64,000 nt of DNA from contig NZ_JAKFFS010000003.1 in NCBI RefSeq assembly GCF_021502725.1, positions 248,001-312,000 of the forward strand, given 5' to 3'. This document shows positions 53,103-61,525 of the stretch, one piece after another. The notes under the pieces are model-generated. The model worked only from the letters and a program-made list of their open reading frames with translations. It was not told where the DNA came from and made no database searches. Positions within the stretch are counted from its first letter, which is position 1. Each line of letters begins with the position of its first letter. Source of the DNA: Dyadobacter sp. CY345. GTDB lineage: Bacteria > Bacteroidota > Bacteroidia > Cytophagales > Spirosomataceae. A program made the translations under genes and the position numbers.

Positions 53103-55652
53103 TCATCCACACTTCGAAGAACCACAATCCTTGCAAGTCAGACAGCCTTCCTGGTAAAGCAGATTAGTAGAATTACAATTCTGGCATTTTTGCTTTTTAA
53201 CCTCAGTCCCATCCGGAACATATCGTTTTAGAGCACGCGCCACACCATTTTTCCAAGTATTAATCGATTCGTCCAGTTGCAAGCTGCTGATCAGATCAAC
53301 GACTTTTTCAATCGGCATACCGTGGCGTAAGGTGCTGGAAAGTAATTTCGCGTAGTTCCAGTATTCAGGATTGAATTTGTGTGATAATCCTTCAATCGTG
53401 GTTTTGTAGCCACGCATGTTTTTATATTGAAAATCGTAACGTGAACTGCCGTCAGCTTCGCGGTTTTTAATGATCAAACCTTCGTTTACCCATCTTGGGA
53501 TCAAAATTCCGTCTTCATCATCAGCAAAACCTGTGAAAATTTCATACGGTCTGTCGTCGATCAAACCAATAAAGGCGATCCATTTATCTTTTTTATTTTG
53601 GAAACGAACAATTTCGGCTTCCAAAATCTGTGGTCTTATGGTTGGGAATGGCGTGTTGGTGATTTTGTCTTCTTCTTTTTTCTCCTCATTTGAAATCAAG
53701 ACCCCCGAACGCGAACCGTCTCTGTAAACCGTAACTCCTTTACATCCCGCTTTCCAGGCTTCCAGGTAACATTCACCAACCAATTCCTCGGTTACATCAT
53801 TCGGCATATTGATCGTAACACTGATCGAATGATCCACCCATTTCTGGATTGCGCCCTGCATTTTCACCTTTTTCAGGTAATCTACATCATTCGAAGTTGC
53901 TTTATAATATGGAGACTGTTTTACCAGATCATCCAGTTCTTTCTGACCATAATTTTTTGTCAGATCATGACCATTCACTTCCATCCATTGTTTGAAACGA
54001 TGGTGGAAAACAACATATTCTTCCCATGAATCACCCACTTCATCCACAAAATCAACACGTGCGTCCTGATCATTCGGATTCACTTTTCTTCTTCTTTTGT
54101 AAACCGGCATAAATACCGGCTCGATACCAGAACTTGTTTGTGACATCAAACTGGTTGTACCAGTCGGAGCGATCGTCAGAAGCGCAATATTTCTACGGCC
54201 ATGTTCCAGCATTTCGTAGTAAAGCTGTCCATCCGCTTCTTTCAAACGTAGCATGAACGGATTATTTTTCTCTCTGTCTGCATCAAAAATGCTAAATGCA
54301 CCACGCTCTTTTGCCGTATTCACCGATGCACGGTAAGCTTCCAGCGCAATGGTTTTATGGATTTCAACCGAAAATTCAGAACCTTCGTCACTTCCGTAAC
54401 GCAGGCCAAGTGCCGCCAGCATATCACCTTCGGCTGTGATACCGATTCCGGTTCTTCTGCCTTCTCTTGCTTTCGTCTGGATGTTCAACCAAAGATTTCT
54501 TTCCGTGCGTTTGATCTCTTCATCTTCCGGATCTTCGTTTATTTTTTGCAAAATCGCATCGATTTTTTCAAGTTCCAGATCGATGATATCATCCATCATA
54601 CGCTGTGCCGCGTTGATGTGCTTTTTGAAAAGCTCCCAGTTGAAAGCTGCTTTTTTGGTAAAAGGATTTTCAACGTAAGAAAATAAATTGATTGCCAGCA
54701 AACGACAGGAATCATACGGACATAATGGAATTTCACCGCATGGATTGGTTGAAACCGTTTTATAACCTAAGTCAGCATAACAATCCGGCAAAGATTCTCT
54801 GATAATGGTATCCCAGAACAAAATCCCCGGCTCAGCTGATTGCCATGCATTATGAACGATTTTTTTCCATAGTGCAGTCGGATCGATTTCTTTTGTATAA
54901 ACCGGATTCTCACTATCGATAGGATATTGTTGTGTATAAGGTTGATGAGCTTCAACCGCGCGCATAAAAGCGTCGTCAATTCTTACAGAAACATTGGCGC
55001 CGGTCACTTTGCCTTGTTCCAGTTTGGCATTGATGAAATCGCCGGAATCGGGATGTTTTATCGCAACGGAAAGCATCAAAGCGCCTCTTCTTCCATCCTG
55101 AGCCACTTCACGGGTCGAGTTAGAGAAACGCTCCATGAAGGGAACAATTCCCGTAGAAGTTAGTGCAGAATTTTTAACCGGCGAACCTTTCGGACGGATA
55201 TGCGATAAATCATGGCCAACGCCTCCACGTCTTTTCATCAACTGAACCTGCTCCTGGTCAATTTTCATGATCCCGCCGTAAGAATCTGAATCGCCGTTAT
55301 TGCCAATTACAAAACAATTGGAAAGCGACGCAATCTGGTATGGATTACCAATTCCGGTCATCGGACTGCCTTGTGGAATAATATATTTGAAATCCTTGAT
55401 CAGATCAAAAACTTCATCTTCCGTCATCGGATTTGGATAGCGAACTTCAATACGGGCAATTTCGCTGGCAATACGGCGGTGCATATCGTTTGGCGTTGCC
55501 TCGAAAATAGCCCCGTAAGAATCTTTTAGTGCATATTTATTAACCCAGACACGGGCCGCAAGATCGTCGCCTTTGAAGTATTCCAGCGACTGTTGGTAGG
55601 CTTCATCTGATGTGTAAGTAGTCTTATTTTCAGATGGTTTCGTTATTTCCAT
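53103..55652 (-). CDS. nrdJ: Class II (adenosylcobalamin-dependent) ribonucleotide reductase
   Basis: B12-dependent reductase of 849 residues producing deoxynucleotides. Catalytic features include SLSNCFVIG (Cys113), the VNPCGEIPLC segment near 305-315 with the NxCxE active-site residues, and the GIEPVFMPVYKRRRKV type loop. A C-terminal zinc/redox tail CQNCNSTNLLYQEG and CLTCKDCGSSKCG donates electrons. There is no N-terminal ATP-cone. No nrdR box or cobalamin riboswitch could be identified upstream. Monocistronic. Confidence 0.93.
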   Translation of the reverse strand: MEITKPSENKTTYTSDEAYQQSLEYFKGDDLAARVWVNKYALKDSYGAIFEATPNDMHRRIASEIARIEVRYPNPMTEDEVFDLIKDFKYIIPQGSPMTGIGNPYQIASLSNCFVIGNNGDSDSYGGIMKIDQEQVQLMKRRGGVGHDLSHIRPKGSPVKNSALTSTGIVPFMERFSNSTREVAQDGRRGALMLSVAIKHPDSGDFINAKLEQGKVTGANVSVRIDDAFMRAVEAHQPYTQQYPIDSENPVYTKEIDPTALWKKIVHNAWQSAEPGILFWDTIIRESLPDCYADLGYKTVSTNPCGEIPLCPYDSCRLLAINLFSYVENPFTKKAAFNWELFKKHINAAQRMMDDIIDLELEKIDAILQKINEDPEDEEIKRTERNLWLNIQTKAREGRRTGIGITAEGDMLAALGLRYGSDEGSEFSVEIHKTIALEAYRASVNTAKERGAFSIFDADREKNNPFMLRLKEADGQLYYEMLEHGRRNIALLTIAPTGTTSLMSQTSSGIEPVFMPVYKRRRKVNPNDQDARVDFVDEVGDSWEEYVVFHHRFKQWMEVNGHDLTKNYGQKELDDLVKQSPYYKATSNDVDYLKKVKMQGAIQKWVDHSISVTINMPNDVTEELVGECYLEAWKAGCKGVTVYRDGSRSGVLISNEEKKEEDKITNTPFPTIRPQILEAEIVRFQNKKDKWIAFIGLIDDRPYEIFTGFADDEDGILIPRWVNEGLIIKNREADGSSRYDFQYKNMRGYKTTIEGLSHKFNPEYWNYAKLLSSTLRHGMPIEKVVDLISSLQLDESINTWKNGVARALKRYVPDGTEVKKQKCQNCNSTNLLYQEGCLTCKDCGSSKCG

Positions 55653-56047
55653 TTTGTATATTTTTAGTCTTTTTGATGATTCATCTATTTATCAAAGTTA
55701 ATTATTTGTTAAGTTTTCTAAACATTAAAATTTAAAAAGTTTTCAAAAAATATTTATAATTAACTATATATCAGTATAATACGTTTTTTATATCGTTTAA
55801 AAGTTTACAAATAATTATTAAGCGTAATTATTTTTGTAAAAAGTTTGTTAACGAATTCTTTTTCAGTGGTATCTGTCTGATAGAGCTAAGTTTAGGGAAT
55901 TAAAAGTTGGAAATTCAATTTGATTTTCACTGACAATAAAAAATCCCACACCTGTTGGTACGGGACTATATTCTTTGAACAATAGACTTAGACAATTCTG
56001 AAAATGTAGTTTACCAAACCCGTGTCAGCATCACTAGTTTTTGTTGT
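55653..56047. other. 395-nt spacer between nrdJ and dprA-like gene
   Basis: Strongly AT-rich upstream of nrdJ (55653-55900), with no riboswitch-like fold and no reading frame of note. The part nearer dprA contains the minus-strand hairpin at 55936-55965. Nothing else seen. Confidence 0.5.
55936..55965 (-). terminator. Terminator downstream of the dprA-like gene
   Basis: On the minus strand: TCCCgtACC, ACAG, GGTgtGGGA then TTTTTTATT. It lies 83 nt after the dprA stop and would insulate nrdJ from the helicase-DprA operon. Confidence 0.65.
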
Positions 56048-57199
56048 CTAACCAAATAGCGTCGGTTGTTCAACTTGATTAGCTTTTAAACTATATTGAT
56101 TTGTTCTGCCTTTTTTTACTATTTGAATTTTATCCATTTTTTGTAAAAACGTTGCTAACTTTTTAGTTGTCCAATCCAATCCAGCTTTGTCAAGAATTTC
56201 TTCTGCGGAAAGGGGCTTTCCATTAAAAACCCTGGATATTCGTTCATTGACTTCGTCAATAGAATTCAACGATTCCTGGACTAATAATGTTGGAGACGGT
56301 TGTACAGCATAAATAGTGTTTGCATCTTCAACCCCGTTGTAGTCAACAGCAATTGCACCTTTTTGAATTAAAAGAAGGTTTGCGTTTTTTTCATTGGGCT
56401 CTGGCGTCCTTACAAAAATTTTTCTTCCCTTTTTAAGTCCGTCAATCACGCCTGACCATGTCCCACCTTTTTCGCTTGATTCAGCTACGAAAATTTCGTC
56501 GGCAAGTCCATAAATGATAGGATTACGAGCCATTGCTAATCCAGCCGACCAAACAGATTTAGGATGAAATGTACTTAAAACCAAAACATCACCATCTACA
56601 ATTTGCTTGTAATAAGTTTTAAAGCCAGAATTGAATGTCGTAATTCCTTGCGGTAGAACGATAATGCTCTGACCCTTGTGCTCTATTGCAGAATCCAATG
56701 CCTGTTTGTCAACACCTTTTGCAAATCCACTTACAACGACCTTGAAATCTTTGCTTGCAAGTTTTGCAATATGATCAGTGAACTCCAGAGACTTTCCCTC
56801 TGCTGCTCTGGAACCTACAATGGCAATTGATTTTTCGTGAAGTATTTGCTTATTGCCCTTTACATACAATAGTGGAGGAGAATGAGTGGCTTTGAGATTT
56901 TTTTTTAGTGTTTTTGAATATTCAGTAGAAGTTATCGGTATAAGTTCATAACCTTGACTAAACAAGTTTTCTGCAAAAAATGCATTGTTAGGAAGCTCAG
57001 ACTTTGCGTTTTGTAAATCAGAAATTTCTTTTGAGTCAAGTTGGTATTTGCTATCTAAAACCGATTCAGGTAAGTTGAAAAATTCTTCTATTGTTATTTT
57101 TTCGTCATGAAAGAATTTTACGATAAGGCTATTGATCTTGCCGTAGCCCCACTTGGGTAAATGGGCTAATGTTATCCAGTACGTTGCTTCGTTTTTCAT
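56048..57199 (-). CDS. dprA: DprA/Smf family DNA-processing protein
   Basis: DprA homologue of 383 residues; DprA binds ssDNA and loads RecA during natural transformation. It has an N-terminal SAM-like region, the Rossmann core with IAIVGSRAAEGKSLEF and VVSGFAKGVDKQALDSA (where canonical DprA has SGxARGID), and PQGITTF and the SEKGGTWSGVIDGLKKGR segment. A C-terminal winged helix (LSAEEILDKAGLDWTTKKLATFL) closes the protein. The ATG at 57199 is 1 nt after the helicase stop at 57201, so the two are translationally coupled. The linkage, not the fold, is unusual. Confidence 0.88.
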   Translation of the reverse strand: MKNEATYWITLAHLPKWGYGKINSLIVKFFHDEKITIEEFFNLPESVLDSKYQLDSKEISDLQNAKSELPNNAFFAENLFSQGYELIPITSTEYSKTLKKNLKATHSPPLLYVKGNKQILHEKSIAIVGSRAAEGKSLEFTDHIAKLASKDFKVVVSGFAKGVDKQALDSAIEHKGQSIIVLPQGITTFNSGFKTYYKQIVDGDVLVLSTFHPKSVWSAGLAMARNPIIYGLADEIFVAESSEKGGTWSGVIDGLKKGRKIFVRTPEPNEKNANLLLIQKGAIAVDYNGVEDANTIYAVQPSPTLLVQESLNSIDEVNERISRVFNGKPLSAEEILDKAGLDWTTKKLATFLQKMDKIQIVKKGRTNQYSLKANQVEQPTLFG

Positions 57200-57200
57200 T

Positions 57201-59219
57201 TTATACCAGGTCTCCTCCAACTGTTTTTGCAATAACAATTGGAGCAATTTTTATCGCTCCAAAGGTAGTGAATAATCTCCCCAGTTCTTTTATTGTCGCT
57301 CCGCTGTCAAATATGTCATCCACAAGCAAAATGCTCTTTCCTTCTAAAACGCCAGGATTGTTAAATGAAAATGCTCCGCTAACATTTTCAGATTTTAGAT
57401 AACCATTTTCAAAAACCTTTTGCTCTTTTGTTTGCCTTGTCTTTAGCAGGTCATGGGTTATTGGAAATTGTAAAACGTTTGAAAGTTTTGTAGCAAAGTT
57501 TTTTACAAGGTCGCCTGATAAAGTTGATGGGACATAGGCCATGTAATCGAATTTTTCCTGGTCAAATTTTTTACGATAGGCCTTCAAACATAATTTAAGC
57601 AAAAAATCGGGGAAATCTTCTTTAGTTTCGTATTTGCTGCGATGTATTGCAGCACCAATATTTGAAAATCCATAGTAGCTCGCTGCTATTCCGTTCACAA
57701 TATTTGAATCTTTTCCTTCAACTTGCAGGGTAGGGAAATAATCTTCTCTAAAATTTTGAAGTTTCTGCGTCCATTCTTCATTTGGTTTAAACGTAATTTT
57801 ATTTAAGCCGGTATTGTCACAATTAGTAAAATTATGAGTTGTTGAATCTCCTAAGAAATCGCACAAAAACTTCATTCTTGATTGAGAAGTCTCTACGTAT
57901 TGAATCATTTGCTCCAAATCAGCTTTTTTTGCGTTTCGTAATTCTTCAAACGCTTGGGTGTTTAGTGCAGGTGCATTTGTTATGTATTCAAATTTTTTAT
58001 ATCGTCCAACGATAATTTCTCTAATAATGCCTTGTTCAACAAGGTCAGATTTAATAACTCTAAATTGTGTCTGTTTCAGATTGGTTTTCATCATCAATTC
58101 TCTTTCACCCAATAGGTCATTTCGAATTGCATAGATTACCTTTTCATATTTTGCGATTGATGGTCTTCCTCCTTCAATAAAGGCCTCAGGAAGTTTCTTG
58201 TCCTCAGGATTATAAAATAGAATAATGTTAGAAAGTTTTCCATCTCTGCCTGCCCTGCCAATTTCCTGGTAATAATGAATTGGGCTTTGCGGAATTTGCG
58301 TGTGAATAATGAACCGAATATCTGGCTTGTCAATCCCCATACCCAGGGCATTGGTGGATATTACACATTTCCATTTATTACTCATTAATCCATTTTCAAT
58401 AGAAATTCTCGAATCTGTATCCAGGCCAGCATGATACCCAATTGCAGAAAGTTTCAGATGTTCAAACCATTTTGAATAAATTTCAGTATCCACCCTTGTA
58501 CCTGTATATAATATTCCGGTTCCTCCTAATCTATCTAAATTCTTTCCAAGCCAGATTAGTTTTTCATCCTCTGATGTGACTTTTACAACAAACAAATTGA
58601 AATTTTCCCGAAGTAAATTGCCTCTCAAAACTGAGATATTTCCACCAATTTGAGAAGCGATATCTGTTTCTACTTTTTTCGTTGCTGTTGCAGTTGTTGC
58701 TAAAACAGGCAGTCCGGTTGGCAGTAATTTAACAAGATTAATAATTCGTCTAAAAGCTGGCCTAAAGTCATGGCCCCAAACAGAAATACAATGAGCTTCG
58801 TCAACAACTACCATTGATAAATTCATCTGTCGTGTTGCTGCAATCCATTCACTATTCTCTTGTCTTTCAGGAGCTATATATAAAATCTTGACCTGGCCAT
58901 TTTTTGAATCCTCAATTATTTGCGAGTTTTCTTCGGACGTCTGCTCACTGTTGATGCATTTTGCGGCAATTCCTAAACTGTTTAACTTTTTCACCTGGTC
59001 TCTCATTAATGCAATAAGAGGTGAAAAAATGACGGTTATTCCTTCAAATATTGTGGCGGGATATTGGAAACAAAGTGATTTGCCAAAACCGGTTTTCTCA
59101 ATCAACAAAACTCTCTCGCCTTTTAAAATTCGGTCAATTGTTTCCCATTGATCATCAAAGAAATGGTCAAGACCAAATATTTGCTTTAGCTTATATTCTT
59201 GTTCTTGTCGTGTGGTCAT
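57201..59219 (-). CDS. RecQ-type helicase fused to a C-terminal phosphoribosyltransferase domain
   Basis: Protein of 672 residues. The N-terminal 330 residues are a RecQ helicase core: TGFGKS Walker A (43-48), DEAH (140-143), TATATKK and the QEIGRAGRDGKLS motif VI. The RecQ zinc region is degenerate: the segment around FLCDFLGD and NCDNTG keeps two cysteines, lacking the CxxCxxC. A C-terminal PRTase of ComFC/type-I kind follows (about 520-672) with the PRPP loop LLVDDIFDSGATIKE (632-646). It starts at the ATG at 59219 and couples to dprA. The pairing of helicase, PRTase and DprA parallels ComFA-ComFC-DprA. Confidence 0.88.
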   Translation of the reverse strand: MTTRQEQEYKLKQIFGLDHFFDDQWETIDRILKGERVLLIEKTGFGKSLCFQYPATIFEGITVIFSPLIALMRDQVKKLNSLGIAAKCINSEQTSEENSQIIEDSKNGQVKILYIAPERQENSEWIAATRQMNLSMVVVDEAHCISVWGHDFRPAFRRIINLVKLLPTGLPVLATTATATKKVETDIASQIGGNISVLRGNLLRENFNLFVVKVTSEDEKLIWLGKNLDRLGGTGILYTGTRVDTEIYSKWFEHLKLSAIGYHAGLDTDSRISIENGLMSNKWKCVISTNALGMGIDKPDIRFIIHTQIPQSPIHYYQEIGRAGRDGKLSNIILFYNPEDKKLPEAFIEGGRPSIAKYEKVIYAIRNDLLGERELMMKTNLKQTQFRVIKSDLVEQGIIREIIVGRYKKFEYITNAPALNTQAFEELRNAKKADLEQMIQYVETSQSRMKFLCDFLGDSTTHNFTNCDNTGLNKITFKPNEEWTQKLQNFREDYFPTLQVEGKDSNIVNGIAASYYGFSNIGAAIHRSKYETKEDFPDFLLKLCLKAYRKKFDQEKFDYMAYVPSTLSGDLVKNFATKLSNVLQFPITHDLLKTRQTKEQKVFENGYLKSENVSGAFSFNNPGVLEGKSILLVDDIFDSGATIKELGRLFTTFGAIKIAPIVIAKTVGGDLV

Positions 59220-59782
59220 AGCATTATTTTATAGTGTGTGGAAGTGCGTATCGTACTTTGGTGTTTTTTCTCCTTTTTAGCTATTCAATCCACTGCCTTT
59301 ACATTCAATATCAATGGCTTATTAGACGGAATCATCTTCCTCTAGGTAACTTAAAAAATAGTATTGCGCTTTAACCTTGAAGATAATTTAACGGTTAATC
59401 CAGCCAGATACCCATGGTTATAGCGTTGCCTTCTCAAAAGGTTTTTCATTTTAAGGTGGGAATTAGGCAGGCAATGGATTGTGGATAACGGCCAGGGTTT
59501 TGCTGAATATGAAGATTTTAAGTGCCAAATGGCATACGAGATTTAACAGAAGAGCAAAGGAGACTCAGCGTGGTTGAATTTGGCACTGCAGCGTCGACCG
59601 AGTTCCCGGGACGCTAAAACTTTCTTGTTTAGTTACTTTAAATATAATTTGCGCTCTGCAACATTTTGTATTTACAGAAAGGAGCCAAATGATGTGTCCA
59701 ACTTATTTCTCTCACCACTGGTGAGAGTTTTGGAAGGGTCTTATATTTTTCGAAAAACTGCTTCCGTCTGCGGGTATTGATA
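59220..59782. other. 563-nt spacer without a recognisable gene
   Basis: No credible reading frame. A 10-bp inverted repeat AGTGCCAAAT (59521-59530) / ATTTGGCACT (59578-59587) and a 19-bp near-perfect palindrome at 59709-59727 (CTCTCACCA C TGGTGAGAG) are present. The sequence is complex and only mildly AT-rich, unlike core intergenic regions of the window. It may contain promoter sequences for the helicase operon or remnants of an inserted element. Confidence 0.5.
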
Positions 59783-60340
59783 TTAAAAATCATCATCTTC
59801 TTTTCGATAGCCTTCGTAATAATAGGATTGTTCTATGCCTTTAAAAATAATTTCCCGGTTATCAATTTCGTCGGTCAAATTAGCAGAAAGCAAAGTTCGT
59901 AGTTCCAGATCGTTAATTGGGCTGCGCTCCATGGCTTGCAGGTAAAGTGTTTTATCCACAAATTGCCAGTTCACTACTTTTTTCAAATTATTTTTTAGTA
60001 TCAAATCCAGCCAAATACGCATTGTTCTGCCGTTTCCTTCCATAAATGGATGAGCGATATTCATTTCCACATATTTAGAAATAATTTCTTCAAATGTGTT
60101 TTCAGGCATTGACTCAATTTTTACCAAAATTTCATTCAAATACAAAGCCGTCGCAAACCTGAATCCGCCTTTCGAAATGTTTTGAGTGCGTATTTTTCCC
60201 GCAAAGTCATAAAGTCCTATGAACAGGTACTTGTGTATCTGCTGTAAGCCTTCCGTTGTTCCGGATTTTATCTTGTCGATGTCGCCGGATTCGAATAAAC
60301 GGAAAGCATTTTCGAGGCTTATTTTGTCTATGTTTTTCAT
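59783..60340 (-). CDS. Fic family protein, class III-like
   Basis: Small Fic (AMPylase) protein of 185 residues. The catalytic motif is [12 protein letters not shown], with His97 and the ATP-anchoring Gly102, Asn103, Gly104 and Arg105. A C-terminal SYYYEG (Ser172 to Gly177) fits the (S/T)xxxE(G/N) inhibitory motif of class III Fic proteins such as NmFic, which are about the same length and self-inhibit through the C-terminal helix. Fic proteins AMPylate target proteins and can act as toxins. No partner antitoxin is seen. Confidence 0.9.
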   Translation of the reverse strand: MKNIDKISLENAFRLFESGDIDKIKSGTTEGLQQIHKYLFIGLYDFAGKIRTQNISKGGFRFATALYLNEILVKIESMPENTFEEIISKYVEMNIAHPFMEGNGRTMRIWLDLILKNNLKKVVNWQFVDKTLYLQAMERSPINDLELRTLLSANLTDEIDNREIIFKGIEQSYYYEGYRKEDDDF

Positions 60341-60527
60341 ATCAGGATTAGAACCAAGATTTAGCCATAATTCGAGTAACCGTTTATGATGGGTGAGCTT
60401 TTACTACAAGTGCAGGCGCGGAGAACTGAATTTTCGGCTACCTAAAAGCTGTTTGCGAAGCACGGAACCCTGCCTATTGCAAATGTGCTGTTACTTGCTG
60501 TGCTTAATTTAGTCAATGTTGTTCAGT
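60341..60527. other. 187-nt spacer upstream of the fic gene
   Basis: No reading frame. The sequence is of high complexity and has more GC than the usual spacers. It carries inverted partial matches such as GCTGTTTGC and GCAAATGTGC. It separates the fic and SEC-C genes and resembles a mobile-element flank more than a promoter region; this is inference. Confidence 0.4.
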
Positions 60528-61451
60528 TTATTTTTTTAAGTACTCGTCCCATTCCTTTGGAGCTTCTTTTGTCGTTCCTACATGTTCCATAAAAATCCCT
60601 TCGTTGTATTTTTTGTCTTGCCAACAAATTTCAATTGTTTTTTTAATATTTCCTTTGGCTAATTGTATGCCTCTGGGTCTATAAATTCCGAAGGACCTTG
60701 GATTGTCAGGTTGCCCAAGTACCAAATAAAACATAAAATTGTTTATTAGGAACTCAACTACTTTTAGTTCATTATTTGCTGTCAAGGAACGAAAAGAAAG
60801 TGAATGATATTTTTGGATTTGTTTGTCATCTGGTATTTTAAAATACATCCCCCAATTGTCAGGAAATGGTTTGTCATTGAATAGAATGTCAACATATTCG
60901 TCTTTCAAAATACAATCTTTTTTCACTCCGTCACTATAAATTTGATTTGAGGCTATGAAAGCACAAGCTGTTTTAAGCATCCACTTTTCTAGGTTTTCTC
61001 CACAGAATACTGATAAATCATGTTTGGGATTTTCTGAATTGAAATCTTCATCAAACTGAACGATAATTCTATGAAGTCGTCCCATTTCAGCGTCAAATGG
61101 AGACAATAATTCATTATGAGTTGTACATAATATATTTGAAACTAAACTGCTTCTTGAAAGCAGGTTAAACGTTTCCTTCTCTTGCCAAGGTAATCCTACA
61201 ATTTTTACTTTTTTATTTAGTTCAAAACCTTGCAATATATTGTTAGAAATAAAATGTTCTCCTGATATTTTTGTAGAACAGTTTCTTGTTATTTTAGCGT
61301 AACACTTATCGTGTGAATGGTCAGTAATAGTTTTCGTAGGTTTTAAAAGATTTGGTTTTTTATTCCACAGTTTTCCAGTCAAGCAACAAAACTTTGCTTT
61401 TTGTCCGCTGTCACACGGGCATGAGTCATACGGGTTAAATTGGGTCGTCAT
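60528..61451 (-). CDS. SEC-C motif protein with HNH-like zinc site
   Basis: Zinc-binding protein of 307 residues, not assigned to a named family. The N-terminus is a SEC-C motif (NPYDSCPCDSGQKAKFCC, residues 6-23) that binds zinc in SecA and other proteins. A cysteine/histidine block follows: Cys-x7-Cys then SGEHFIS (about 50-70) and ILCTTHNELLSPFDAE (about 105-125), resembling the CxxxH...CxxHN layout of HNH or treble-clef nucleases. The C-terminal half is of unknown fold. Strongly AT-rich compared with proC, suggesting transfer. Confidence 0.72.
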   Translation of the reverse strand: MTTQFNPYDSCPCDSGQKAKFCCLTGKLWNKKPNLLKPTKTITDHSHDKCYAKITRNCSTKISGEHFISNNILQGFELNKKVKIVGLPWQEKETFNLLSRSSLVSNILCTTHNELLSPFDAEMGRLHRIIVQFDEDFNSENPKHDLSVFCGENLEKWMLKTACAFIASNQIYSDGVKKDCILKDEYVDILFNDKPFPDNWGMYFKIPDDKQIQKYHSLSFRSLTANNELKVVEFLINNFMFYLVLGQPDNPRSFGIYRPRGIQLAKGNIKKTIEICWQDKKYNEGIFMEHVGTTKEAPKEWDEYLKK

Positions 61452-61525
61452 CGCATTGCAAGTAACTCATTAAATGCAAGATATTATAGGATTAATATGA
61501 TGTTAATGGTAGATAATGAACCCCC

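Noticed and set aside
55653..55900. Possible cobalamin riboswitch upstream of class II ribonucleotide reductase
   Set aside because: The sequence is AT-rich and no conserved B12-box or stem pattern could be seen.
59541..59579. Integron-like core sites ATTTAAC and GTTGAAT
   Set aside because: They match the RYYYAAC/GTTRRRY core but are only 26 nt apart, too short for attC, and no paired inner sites or integrase gene were found.
59574..59780. 68-residue plus-strand frame
   Set aside because: No start context, no domain and no partner; it crosses inverted repeats and looks like chance.
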